From assembly GCF_011752975.1 (NCBI RefSeq), contig NZ_VWWP01000006.1, forward strand, positions 186,001 through 250,000: a stretch of 64,000 nucleotides of DNA, given 5' to 3'. This document shows, piece by piece, positions 10,112-18,220 of this stretch; position 1 is the first letter of the stretch; each line of letters begins with the position of its first letter. This DNA comes from Chryseobacterium sp. Tr-659. Its GTDB lineage: Bacteria; Bacteroidota; Bacteroidia; Flavobacteriales; Weeksellaceae. The notes under the pieces were generated by a model. That model had not been told where the DNA came from and did not search any database. It saw only the letters and a program-made list of their open reading frames with translations. Position numbers and translations under genes: made by a program.

Positions 10112-10150
10112 TGATAATTAAAAAAGCCACACGATAGGAGTCGTGTGGCT
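10112..10150 (-). terminator. Strong terminator of the first toxin operon
   Basis: A perfect 10-bp hairpin (arms 10125-10134 and 10141-10150, six-base loop) is followed on the minus strand by a T-run (plus-strand AAAAA just left of the hairpin). It lies about 40 bp after the last gene of the toxin operon, so it ends the toxin-immunity transcript. Confidence 0.8.
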
Positions 10151-10191
10151 GCGAGGTTTGTTTTTAATTATATATGGCTTAGCATATTTTA

Positions 10192-10557
10192 TTATCCCAT
10201 ATAATAGATATCTTCTGTAATTAGCTCCACTTCCTTTGCTTTTATAACAAGAACTGTAGCATCTATAGCTAATATATATGTTTTTAGTTCATCGTCACTA
10301 TCTAAATAAAAAACATATTCAAACATAGGATTGTCTTCTAAGCCTAATTCTTTGAGTAATATATTGGTCTTTAATTTCTGGCTTACCTCTTCCACTCCTG
10401 TAAATAGAAAACCAGCAGCTATAGATTCTTTTTTTTCTTCATCATACATATTTGCTATCGTAAAGATTTTTTTTGATGCATGATAATATTCTATGGCTTT
10501 ATGTTTATACATGATAGTTCCTTCTGATAAAAAGGGAAATAGTGGTCTTGCTTTCAT
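10192..10557 (-). CDS. Putative second immunity protein of toxin 1
   Basis: This 121-residue protein is acidic, has no signal peptide and matches no family I recognise. It overlaps the preceding 139-residue gene by 4 bp and is the last gene before a strong terminator, so it belongs to the toxin transcript. Small acidic proteins directly after a polymorphic toxin are usually immunity proteins, and tandem immunity genes are common; this is inference from position. An alternative start exists at the internal Met (MYKHKAIEYYH), which would give a protein 15 residues shorter. Confidence 0.6.
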   Translation of the reverse strand: MKARPLFPFLSEGTIMYKHKAIEYYHASKKIFTIANMYDEEKKESIAAGFLFTGVEEVSQKLKTNILLKELGLEDNPMFEYVFYLDSDDELKTYILAIDATVLVIKAKEVELITEDIYYMG

Positions 10558-10973
10558 GATACTAAATTTTTGATTTTTTCCTGTTGTCTGAACATTTCCC
10601 TAAAATTATTATCAACATGATATCCTTCTGCTAATATATTAAATTCGATTTCTCCAATCCGAAATATATAATGTTTCAATAACTCCTCATTAATCTCCAT
10701 ATATTCAGATTCTTTCTCATTATTTTCTTTTATGAATATTTCAACCCAATTACTTTCTTCATTAATCACTAAACAATTTTTTTGTTCCTGAATTTGTATG
10801 TTTCTTTGGTACATTTCCAATAAACCATGAAAATAATAGGATTTTAAATTACCATCAGTGATGATTCTTACATCAATTAAATAAAATGTGGGATCCTCAT
10901 AATCATTAATAACTCTTATCCAATAACTATCCAATGTTAATTGGTTAAATTCTTCTAATACATTATTTTTCAT
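10554..10973 (-). CDS. Putative immunity protein of toxin 1
   Basis: This 139-residue acidic protein starts 11 bp inside the end of the 1,332-residue toxin gene and overlaps the next gene by 4 bp, so it is translationally coupled on both sides. It is rich in Glu, Asn and Ile and has no membrane segment or signal peptide, which fits a cytoplasmic protein that binds the toxin's C-terminal domain. I do not recognise the family. The immunity role is inferred from position and coupling. The stretch 10.2-11.0 kb is more AT-rich than the body of the toxin gene, as expected when toxin tips and immunity genes are exchanged together. Confidence 0.65.
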   Translation of the reverse strand: MKNNVLEEFNQLTLDSYWIRVINDYEDPTFYLIDVRIITDGNLKSYYFHGLLEMYQRNIQIQEQKNCLVINEESNWVEIFIKENNEKESEYMEINEELLKHYIFRIGEIEFNILAEGYHVDNNFREMFRQQEKIKNLVS

Positions 10974-13900
10974 TTGGTAAATAGTTTTTTATTTCTTTTA
11001 TATGGACTATTTTCTGTTGCTGATTTTTGATTATCATACTTCCGTCTTCCTGCTCAATTAATTTCCATTTTTCAAGCGTAGTGGTTCTTGCTTCTAAACT
11101 ACCTTTTTCCGGCTTTTTCGTAAACTTACCATTTTCATCCAAATATACAAATATATCCATGTCCGTTCCTTTGGTTGTTGTAGTCATTTTAAAGGTATTT
11201 TTAGCCATGAGCTCATCTGGGTGGATATATTCTATTCTAATATTTTCTCTTCCTGCGATTTTATAAGCTGCTAATCGTCGGTGATCCACTGTCCATAATC
11301 CTTCTGCATCGTCTGCCATATTATACCATACTTTAATATTATTTGCAGGTAGTGATTTACCCATATACAGGTTGTAGGCATTTTCCAGTACAAAATAGTC
11401 ACCAGTAGGATTGCTGATGGAAGATTGCATAAATCTGATCCGCTTCACCATAACAATACGTGTTTTGCCGATTGGTAGTTTTCCTGCAGGGGTAATGTCT
11501 TCGGTTTGTGTAATTTTAGCTTTGCCTCTCTCGTTGATTGTTCCTTTAGGACTGTGTCGTTTTGTTGGCTGTACCTTACTAAGATCTTCTTCAACTTTAG
11601 CTTCATTCTCTTTCTTTATCTTAGAAAGTAGAGGTTCAATTTCTTCTGCGATCCAATCTGCTTTTTCCTGATCGGTAAAGGTAATATCTGCCTCCAACTC
11701 ATCTACATGGCGGCTAATTGCAGGGTTTTCTTCTAATTCTAATGCATACTTCTCTCGGATAGGTGCACAAGGAGAAGCACAAATATATATTTCTCCTTTT
11801 TCCGTTATGGTAACCGTATGTCCTTCATGAGTTTTTGCTTGTCCATAAGATTTTCCATGTTCGGTTTGAATTGGTTTTACATCCTCTTCTTTAATATTGG
11901 ATTTTCCTTTCTTTTTCATCCAATCTGGACGATAATCCTCAAATCCTTTCTCTATAATTTTTGCTTTCCCTTTACTATACAGTCTTCCTGCTTTAGTATT
12001 TTTAATTTTCGCTTTGAAACTTGAGACTTTAGGGCCAAACTTCGGCTTCAATGCTTTAACGATGTTAGTTGCAAGATATCCTAAAGCAATAAATACTCCT
12101 ATAATAGCCAGTGCAAATCCGCTATTGGCAATACGTTGGTAAGCATATTGCAGACGATCATGACCGGTTTCCACATCATTACTTTCATAATGAGCAGCAG
12201 AATTTTCTTCTGAGGATGATTCGTTACCTTGTCCGCCTTCACTGCTTTCTCTTTTTTTCTTAATAGCCTCTCCTTCAATACCATCATCATCAACTGTAAG
12301 TATATCATAGATAGATTTTAATATCATACTGCTTTCTGTGGCTAACATTGATAGTAATAATCCTTCTCCTACTGCAGTTGCAAATTCCAATCCTGCCATG
12401 ATGCCCGGTATAGCTCCAACTCCTCCAAAAAAGGCTCCTACAATACCACCAATTAAAACACTTCCAATCGTGATCCAGCCCGAAAACGTACCAATGACAG
12501 TATTTAAAGTCTGCATCCAGGCTAATCCGCCATCAATAGCTTTACTAAAGTTATTATTAGAGATATTGTTCCATATTTCCGGAATAAGTGTCCACAATTT
12601 AGGGGCTTCCGTACGAACCGGACCTCCTTCAGCAAAAGGCCACACTAAATACCAGATCATATTTTTCATTTCACCCCACCAATTGCCGGCCATATAAGCT
12701 AAAATAGGCTGTAAATGACTCCAAACTCCTGTAATATGTTTTGCTAATGATACTCCGGCCTGCGCAAAGAACTTTTTAAATTGACTGTTCGCTTCTCCAG
12801 GTATTTTATCTATGTATGGGGCTATAAATCCGATAACATAATTTTCTAAAATCTTTGGATTATTCCAGATCTCCTGAATTCCGGTAATTAAACTTTTGAA
12901 AAGATCGTATTGCTTTTCTATATTAAGGATAAACTCAAGCATTTTAATGATTCCTGAAACAATAATATCAACTGCATCAAGAACAAAATTATATACAGCC
13001 TGTAATGCTCCCAGTAAATTATCCACAGTTTCAGCTAAGAAGTCAATAATAGCAACAACTGCTTTTTTGAAGCGTTCAAAGGTTTGGTTTACAAATTTTT
13101 CAGCAGCAGCCACGTATTTGTCTATTTTGGCTTTCAATCTATCTCTTATACCAGGGAAGGCTGCGAGAGCAATATCCAGGAAGCCTTTTAGTAATGAAGC
13201 AAATCCTTTGATAAAGCCTATAATTGCTTTTCGGGCTAGCTCTAATGCTTCTAAAACTAATTTTTTGGCAGCTTCAAAAATGGCTTTTACAGCTTCACGT
13301 AGTTTGGTGAAAATATAATTCAGGGCATCTTTAAGGGCATTGATGAATGCCGAAGCTTTATCAGCAACCCAGCCAAAGAAACCTTTGCTTTCATTTTTCT
13401 TTTCTGTCTTTTTCTGCTGTGCTTCTTTGTCGGCAGCCTCTTTTTTCTTGCGTGCATCGTCATTGGCTTTAGTAATATGCCCCTGAGCTTTGGTTTCGCC
13501 TTCTGTTTTTTTATTTTTTATAGAGCTTAAAGTTGTTCTGGCCTGATCACCGGATTTTTTTGCAAAATCGGATTCTGTTTTATCAAGCGCATTCTGCCAT
13601 TCAGTTCTTGATTGATTTACATCTGTCTGCGCATCTTTTACCGATTTTAACTGATGTTGCTGTGATTTATCTTTTTCTTCACCTATTCGTGTCTCGGCCG
13701 TTTTTTCCTGTTCCAGCACCTTTTGATTGTGCTCTAATTCGGCTGTTTGGTATTTCTCAGTTTCAGCACCTATTTTAGATTGAATAATAGGTTCAAAATG
13801 AGCATTAACACCAGCTTCATCAATATTTTCCAGCTTCAGAGCATTAATAGGCTGTTTTTTAACAGATCTGGAAGTTATTTTTTGTGAAGGTTTAAGAATT

Positions 13901-14961
13901 TCATCATTTGGCTTTTTGATGATATCATTTTCACCATAATCTTTGTGAATGTCTTTTGCCGCCTGATTCTTTTTGATATTCATATCCTGTGCAGCATCAT
14001 TTTGTTCAATTGACAGGTGTTCTGTATCTGCTTCTCCGCTAAGGTCTAACCTTGCACTTTGCTGCATGGTGGTTGGGATTGCCGAAGTATTCAGGTTGAT
14101 GGCATCAAACTGATTTTGAGCCTGTTTTTCAAAGCCTCCGCTTTTCGCTCCTGCTGAGTTAAAAGAGTAATTTACTTTCTTCAACGGATCGTTTTGTGGG
14201 AAGGAAATTTCTTTTGATTTTGGTTTTTGAGCTACAGATTTAACTGTTTTTTTGCTTGATTTAGCTGCCGTTTTATTAGGGTTTACTTTACCTTTTGGTT
14301 TAGGCTGAGAAAAAGCACTTCCTATTTTTGAATTCACTTTCGGAAGACCGTCTGTTGCCTTTTGGGCCTGACTACTTAAAAGTGCTGTACTATTATTTTG
14401 AACAGCATTGAAATCACCAGCCAATTGGGTAGCTGAAGAATTTGACAATTCAGCCAAAGAAATATCTGTATTTCCTTTGCCGGCTGGTTTTTCTTTTTGT
14501 TTCGGAGCGCCTTTCTGGTTCTTTTTGTTCTCCTGATAGGCCGCTGCTTGCTCTTGTACTGTTTTGGGCATATAGGTTCCCGATTTGTGATCATGATAAT
14601 CACGGGCCTGATCTATATTGAGCGTTGTCATATAACCTTTCTCCGTTTCTTTGGTCTCAGGATGATTGATATCGCCGGTTTGCGACAGACTCTCCTGGAG
14701 ACCGCCATACATGAGTTCTGAGCCTTGATCATAAATGGTTTGTGAACCATGAACGGCTGCAATAGTACCGTTGAGGCCGGTTGAATTACTTTTGGGTGCT
14801 GATATTCCGGGTTTAACAGTCGAGTCTTCAGATTTGTTTGTCTGCGTGCCGACTACATCTACCTCGGATAGAGGCATAACCACTTGTTCCTGAGGCCTTT
14901 GTTTTTGGCTCTGGTTCTGGTGGGATTTGCTGTCTTTTTCTACAGGATTTGCTGCTTTCAT
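10963..14961 (-). CDS. eCIS-linked polymorphic toxin 1 with ParB-like C-terminal domain
   Basis: This 1,332-residue protein is a modular toxin. Residues 1-150 match the second toxin (44585-48262): both start MK(A/T)ANPVEKDSKSH and share a later block (GYMTTL, DYH, KSGTY, PKTVQEQA), which may be the loading signal for the injection particle. Residues 150-525 are low-complexity, charged and coiled-coil-like. Residues 527-770 form long amphipathic helices, 821-870 a Gly-rich hydrophobic segment and 947-968 a single membrane-like helix, together a candidate translocation region. A Cys pair (C1061, C1065) precedes RxxY in a module seen before toxin tips. Residues about 1172-1246 resemble ParB/sulfiredoxin-fold toxins, with TVDHRRLAAYKIAG around D1226. 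Toxic activity is probably against nucleic acid or nucleotide, but this is inferred. Two immunity-like genes follow, and its promoter is at 15176-15239. Confidence 0.75.
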   Translation of the reverse strand: MKAANPVEKDSKSHQNQSQKQRPQEQVVMPLSEVDVVGTQTNKSEDSTVKPGISAPKSNSTGLNGTIAAVHGSQTIYDQGSELMYGGLQESLSQTGDINHPETKETEKGYMTTLNIDQARDYHDHKSGTYMPKTVQEQAAAYQENKKNQKGAPKQKEKPAGKGNTDISLAELSNSSATQLAGDFNAVQNNSTALLSSQAQKATDGLPKVNSKIGSAFSQPKPKGKVNPNKTAAKSSKKTVKSVAQKPKSKEISFPQNDPLKKVNYSFNSAGAKSGGFEKQAQNQFDAINLNTSAIPTTMQQSARLDLSGEADTEHLSIEQNDAAQDMNIKKNQAAKDIHKDYGENDIIKKPNDEILKPSQKITSRSVKKQPINALKLENIDEAGVNAHFEPIIQSKIGAETEKYQTAELEHNQKVLEQEKTAETRIGEEKDKSQQHQLKSVKDAQTDVNQSRTEWQNALDKTESDFAKKSGDQARTTLSSIKNKKTEGETKAQGHITKANDDARKKKEAADKEAQQKKTEKKNESKGFFGWVADKASAFINALKDALNYIFTKLREAVKAIFEAAKKLVLEALELARKAIIGFIKGFASLLKGFLDIALAAFPGIRDRLKAKIDKYVAAAEKFVNQTFERFKKAVVAIIDFLAETVDNLLGALQAVYNFVLDAVDIIVSGIIKMLEFILNIEKQYDLFKSLITGIQEIWNNPKILENYVIGFIAPYIDKIPGEANSQFKKFFAQAGVSLAKHITGVWSHLQPILAYMAGNWWGEMKNMIWYLVWPFAEGGPVRTEAPKLWTLIPEIWNNISNNNFSKAIDGGLAWMQTLNTVIGTFSGWITIGSVLIGGIVGAFFGGVGAIPGIMAGLEFATAVGEGLLLSMLATESSMILKSIYDILTVDDDGIEGEAIKKKRESSEGGQGNESSSEENSAAHYESNDVETGHDRLQYAYQRIANSGFALAIIGVFIALGYLATNIVKALKPKFGPKVSSFKAKIKNTKAGRLYSKGKAKIIEKGFEDYRPDWMKKKGKSNIKEEDVKPIQTEHGKSYGQAKTHEGHTVTITEKGEIYICASPCAPIREKYALELEENPAISRHVDELEADITFTDQEKADWIAEEIEPLLSKIKKENEAKVEEDLSKVQPTKRHSPKGTINERGKAKITQTEDITPAGKLPIGKTRIVMVKRIRFMQSSISNPTGDYFVLENAYNLYMGKSLPANNIKVWYNMADDAEGLWTVDHRRLAAYKIAGRENIRIEYIHPDELMAKNTFKMTTTTKGTDMDIFVYLDENGKFTKKPEKGSLEARTTTLEKWKLIEQEDGSMIIKNQQQKIVHIKEIKNYLPNEK

Positions 14962-15175
14962 TGACTTGGTTTTTTAATTTCATATTGATGTAAGAAAGCA
15001 TATGAAACGCAATTGATACTGTGTTTTATATACTTTTGGGAACTGAAAAATCTAACCATATTTGGCTGATTTTTTTTAAAGAATCTGAGTAACCTGAAGT
15101 GGAGTTTAGTTTTTTGATGAGAAACAGGTAATACTAAGCACTTCTATTTTTTTACTCTTTTTTGAGTTCTCAGAT

Positions 15176-15239
15176 TTCAAAATTCATTCTTTTTCGGGAG
15201 AATTACATACTTTTTGAACGATGGTTTCCGTAGCTGCAG
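15176..15239 (-). promoter_or_regulatory. Bipartite eCIS promoter of toxin 1
   Basis: On the minus strand, CTGCAGCTACGG is followed 42 nt after its last G by GAATTTTG, the same layout as at 44320-44383 and the other bipartite sites. The leader from here to the ATG at 14961 (about 215 nt) is also visibly related to the leader of toxin 2: both contain a segment near ACCTGTTTCT and a TATAAAAC motif shortly before the gene. The spacer 14962-15348 holds no gene. Confidence 0.65.
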
Positions 15240-15348
15240 TAAAGTGTTTTTTCAAAAATCTTTTTTACCGCAATATTGATGTACGCACTGTAGTTAAATA
15301 ATTCCCGATTTAAAATCAATGGGAGAGTATTAAAAAAATAATCCGTTA

Positions 15349-16797
15349 TTACCAGTTGACAAATATGAATTTTTCTTTCCAGGGTAGCTTAATAAGACCC
15401 ACTCCCCAGGCAAGTTTTTCCATAAGGATGTCTTGTGTTTTTCGTTCTACCGTAAGTGTATAATCATAATCGGTAATCACTAATTTACCCGAGCGTTGAA
15501 AAAACTCATTTTGTAATAATGCTGCCGAAGACTTTTTCATTGGTCCCCAGTTGTGTTGAACACTTTCTATTACATTTTTAGCCTGGGTTTTATGTTTGCG
15601 TGAAATTTTAATATGCTTGTTAATACTTTGGTTGATTGGAATATTGCATAAGAATTTTTCAAAAATCATATCGTATTCCGGAGCGTTTGTGTTTCCGGTA
15701 GCGATGTAATGTAATAAATGGACACATAATTCAGGATCCAGGAGCTGCCCGGTTTCCGGATGCAGAAGATCACAATGCTCAAAAAAGGTTTTGATGAATG
15801 GATGTATCAAAACGAGTCCTGCATTTTGAACATATTGCCCGTTCTCGCTTAAATCCTCATGGCTTTCAGTATTTTTTTGCTCAATTGAATCCATCTTTTT
15901 CATCAGAGTTTCCGGAGTATCAAGGTTATCAGTTATATTGTTTTTAATGATGTTAAGAATTTCATTTTCTATTATAAAAGGAAATATCTTAGCTGCTGTT
16001 TTCCAATGCTGATGGATGCTTTTTGCCTGTGATGACGAAGCCGTTTCTATTTTTGATATTTGTTGTAAAATATATTCCTGAATATTATGATTTGATGAGT
16101 TAAAATCTTTTGATAATATATTGAAAACCAATTGCCATATGATAACCCTTTCAGTGTGATTCAGTGCTGATATATATTGTATTGTGTCTATCCCTAAGTC
16201 GATTTTTAATTCCCTGTCCTCTAAAATAATCTGACATAATTGCGCAATCTGCTTGTTTGAAAGCTGATTAATTATTCGTTCCTGAACATGTTGTTTTGAC
16301 AAAACCGGAATCATTCTTTTTCCAAAATTCTTGGTTAGAATCATGGCTTCAAATACAGCTGGCTCCAAAACAGCAATGCTTTTTCCATTCAAATTCCACC
16401 AAGGCATAGACCCTTTCTCTAAAAAATAAATAAAAGCCTGAATTACCTTTTCCTGATTGTTTACCAGATATAATTGAGAATCATTTTCCGTTTTTTGATC
16501 TGAGCTTACAATAGATTCGGTAATTTCTGATAATTCTTTTTCCAGGTGTTGAACAATCTGATCTTTTAATTCAGAATTTAACAAGCTGTTTTTTACATCC
16601 AGATTCAATTCCAGCCGGGGGATTTGCAACGTATGGCCAGCTAAATTATATTCTAAAGTATTGATGTACTTTTCTATTTCCGGAAAAACATCAATAGACA
16701 AAAAGCTGTTAATATCCTCTTTTATTCCCAATGCCTTTTCCTTGTTATTAACTGTAATTTCAACAAATACTTTCTGAATGATATGATCCTGCTTCAC
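15349..16797 (-). CDS. eCIS tape-measure protein (CIS_TMP family, Afp14-like)
   Basis: This 482-residue protein matches the family annotated as contractile injection system tape-measure protein. The N-terminal block HIIQKVFVEITVNN is followed by IPRLELNLD. A central block reads NAGLVLIHPFI, then LLHYIATG, PEYDMIFEKFLC and IP. The C-terminal block has FFQRSGKL and WGVGLIKLPW. In Afp-like particles this protein sets sheath and tube length. The start is GTG at 16797; an in-frame stop lies just upstream and no ATG fits. It follows the Cys-rich gene by 46 bp, and both are read away from the structural operon from a promoter that mirrors the one of that operon. Separation from the ATPase gene, its usual neighbour, is notable. 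Confidence 0.88.
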   Translation of the reverse strand: MKQDHIIQKVFVEITVNNKEKALGIKEDINSFLSIDVFPEIEKYINTLEYNLAGHTLQIPRLELNLDVKNSLLNSELKDQIVQHLEKELSEITESIVSSDQKTENDSQLYLVNNQEKVIQAFIYFLEKGSMPWWNLNGKSIAVLEPAVFEAMILTKNFGKRMIPVLSKQHVQERIINQLSNKQIAQLCQIILEDRELKIDLGIDTIQYISALNHTERVIIWQLVFNILSKDFNSSNHNIQEYILQQISKIETASSSQAKSIHQHWKTAAKIFPFIIENEILNIIKNNITDNLDTPETLMKKMDSIEQKNTESHEDLSENGQYVQNAGLVLIHPFIKTFFEHCDLLHPETGQLLDPELCVHLLHYIATGNTNAPEYDMIFEKFLCNIPINQSINKHIKISRKHKTQAKNVIESVQHNWGPMKKSSAALLQNEFFQRSGKLVITDYDYTLTVERKTQDILMEKLAWGVGLIKLPWKEKFIFVNW

Positions 16798-16843
16798 ATT
16801 AAATAGATTTTAGTTATACAATACCAATAGTGGTCACATTGTT

Positions 16844-17164
16844 TTATTTTTGATCGAATTCTCCTCCCCAAAAACCTGCAGGGCATAGGCTTAACTTTGA
16901 CCTTTGTTTGGCACTCAATCTGCACCCGCATCCTCTGATATATCCATCTTTTGGACCATCTGCAATTTCCAGTGTAGCAGGGTTCATCCATTTTACTGCG
17001 TTGCAGTTGTTGCCGTTTTTTAGAGGGCACGCATTACAAATTTCTTCTCTTAAAGAGAAAATAGCTTCTTCGTTTTGATCGGCTACACCCAATTTTGAGC
17101 GTAATTCATTGAAATGACCGCCAATGATTTCATTGCGTTTGCCGAAAAGTTTTTTGATATTCAT
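16844..17164 (-). CDS. Cysteine-rich small protein, possibly metal-binding
   Basis: This 106-residue protein has six cysteines (C43, C46, C54, C79, C81, C94) in the pattern C-x2-C-x7-C, then GCGC and CPAGFWGG. Similar Cys clusters (CNxCP ... GCGCxLxxKxR ... CPxGxW) occur in small phage proteins of unknown role and suggest zinc or iron-sulfur binding. It is the first gene of the tape-measure operon and is driven by the mirrored eCIS promoter, so it is very likely part of particle assembly or regulation. No specific function can be given. Confidence 0.7.
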   Translation of the reverse strand: MNIKKLFGKRNEIIGGHFNELRSKLGVADQNEEAIFSLREEICNACPLKNGNNCNAVKWMNPATLEIADGPKDGYIRGCGCRLSAKQRSKLSLCPAGFWGGEFDQK

Positions 17165-17192
17165 GTGATAAAAGTTTTAAAATTATTAGGGC

Positions 17193-17259
17193 CAAAATTA
17201 GAAGAAGGAAAATCATTTCACGAATTATAAGCCCTCTCTGTTCTGTCTTTGCAGTAAAT
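17193..17259 (-). promoter_or_regulatory. Bipartite promoter of the tape-measure operon
   Basis: On the minus strand, ATTTACTGCAAAGACAG (17259-17243) is followed after 42 nt by TAATTTTG (17200-17193), a match to the Bacteroidota -7 box TAnnTTTG, 28 bp before the ATG at 17164. The upstream 17-mer is the exact inverted copy of 17504-17520 in front of the structural operon. No good -33 box is seen, which suggests activator dependence. Confidence 0.7.
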
Positions 17260-17503
17260 GATAAAATCATTTCCTAGTCAAGCAGGTTTATAGTTTTTCA
17301 GCTATGATCCGGTATTTAAAAGGGATAACTTTTACTGATAAAAAACATACTTGCTGACGAACTCAAATCAGATCATAATCCGGATGGAAGGACGGAAGGA
17401 TCCCTCTGCTAGATTTTCATTTTTACAATAGAGGTTTAAAGTTTTGGCTGTTAGTGGTTTGTGTGTTTTGTTTTTTTGAGATTTTAAAAAACAGGAAAAT
17501 TCT

Positions 17504-17571
17504 ATTTACTGCAAAGACAGGTTTGAGGCCCTTAAATATTTGTCTTTTGATTAAGTGTGATTGTATGTTTG
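17504..17571 (+). promoter_or_regulatory. Bipartite promoter of the eCIS structural operon
   Basis: ATTTACTGCAAAGACAG at 17504-17520 is followed after 43 nt by TATGTTTG at 17564-17571, a consensus TAnnTTTG -7 box, 26 bp before the ATG at 17598. A weak TTTG at 17539-17542 could serve as the -33 box with a 21-nt spacer. The arrangement mirrors that of the divergent operon. The 430-bp spacer 17165-17597 contains no gene. Confidence 0.72.
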
Positions 17572-17597
17572 CACCATAATAATTAAGAACAGAAATT

Positions 17598-18182
17598 ATG
17601 ATTAATAAAGTATTAACAGTTTTAAAAAATCAGCTGAATGGTTCCGAAGGATTACAGGACGTTCTAGGCGAAATTACTGTAGTTGATGATATAGCAAAAC
17701 ATGACGGCGAAGCCTCAGGGCTGGACGATAAGGTAGTAATTACTCTGCTCAACGTTGAAGAAGAGTCAACATTGAAAAACATGTCAGGCTATACGAAGAA
17801 AAAGATAAGTGAAACTCCACCCCGATATGAAATGAAAATGGAGAGCACTCCGGCTTATTTAAACCTATATGTGATGATTTCTGCTAACAGAGCAACTTAC
17901 GCCAATGCTCTGGCCAACATTTCAAAAGTTATTGAAGTATTTCAGGCAAAGAATGTAATGGAGTATAAGGATCCTGCAAATAACCATGATAAAGATTTCA
18001 GTTTCAGAATAGAATTACATTCCGTTCCGTTCGATCAGCTAAGTTACATCTGGGGATTATTAGGAGGAAAGGTATTGCCTTCTGCTTTATATAAAATCAG
18101 TGTAATAAAAATTATGGCGGATGATTTAATCCCTATTGAATTAATTAATGAAGTTAATATAAAAGATATTAAAGTTAATTAA
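17598..18182 (+). CDS. eCIS tail-terminator protein, DUF4255 (Pvc16/Afp16-like)
   Basis: This 194-residue protein fits the DUF4255 / Pvc16 N-terminal family. The signs are the N-terminal INKVLTVLKNQLNG, the central VVITLLNVEEESTLKN, the Pro-containing turn followed by PAYLNLYVMISAN, then YANALANISKVIEVFQ and a C-terminal LSYIWGLLGGKVLPSALYKISV. In PVC and Afp particles this protein caps the distal end of tube and sheath. It is the first gene of the structural operon, 38 bp before the first sheath. First position is usual for this family in eCIS loci. Confidence 0.9.
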   Translation: MINKVLTVLKNQLNGSEGLQDVLGEITVVDDIAKHDGEASGLDDKVVITLLNVEEESTLKNMSGYTKKKISETPPRYEMKMESTPAYLNLYVMISANRATYANALANISKVIEVFQAKNVMEYKDPANNHDKDFSFRIELHSVPFDQLSYIWGLLGGKVLPSALYKISVIKIMADDLIPIELINEVNIKDIKVN

Positions 18183-18220
18183 TCAAAAAAAAAACTAATA
18201 ACCATTTAAATTTTTCAAAC

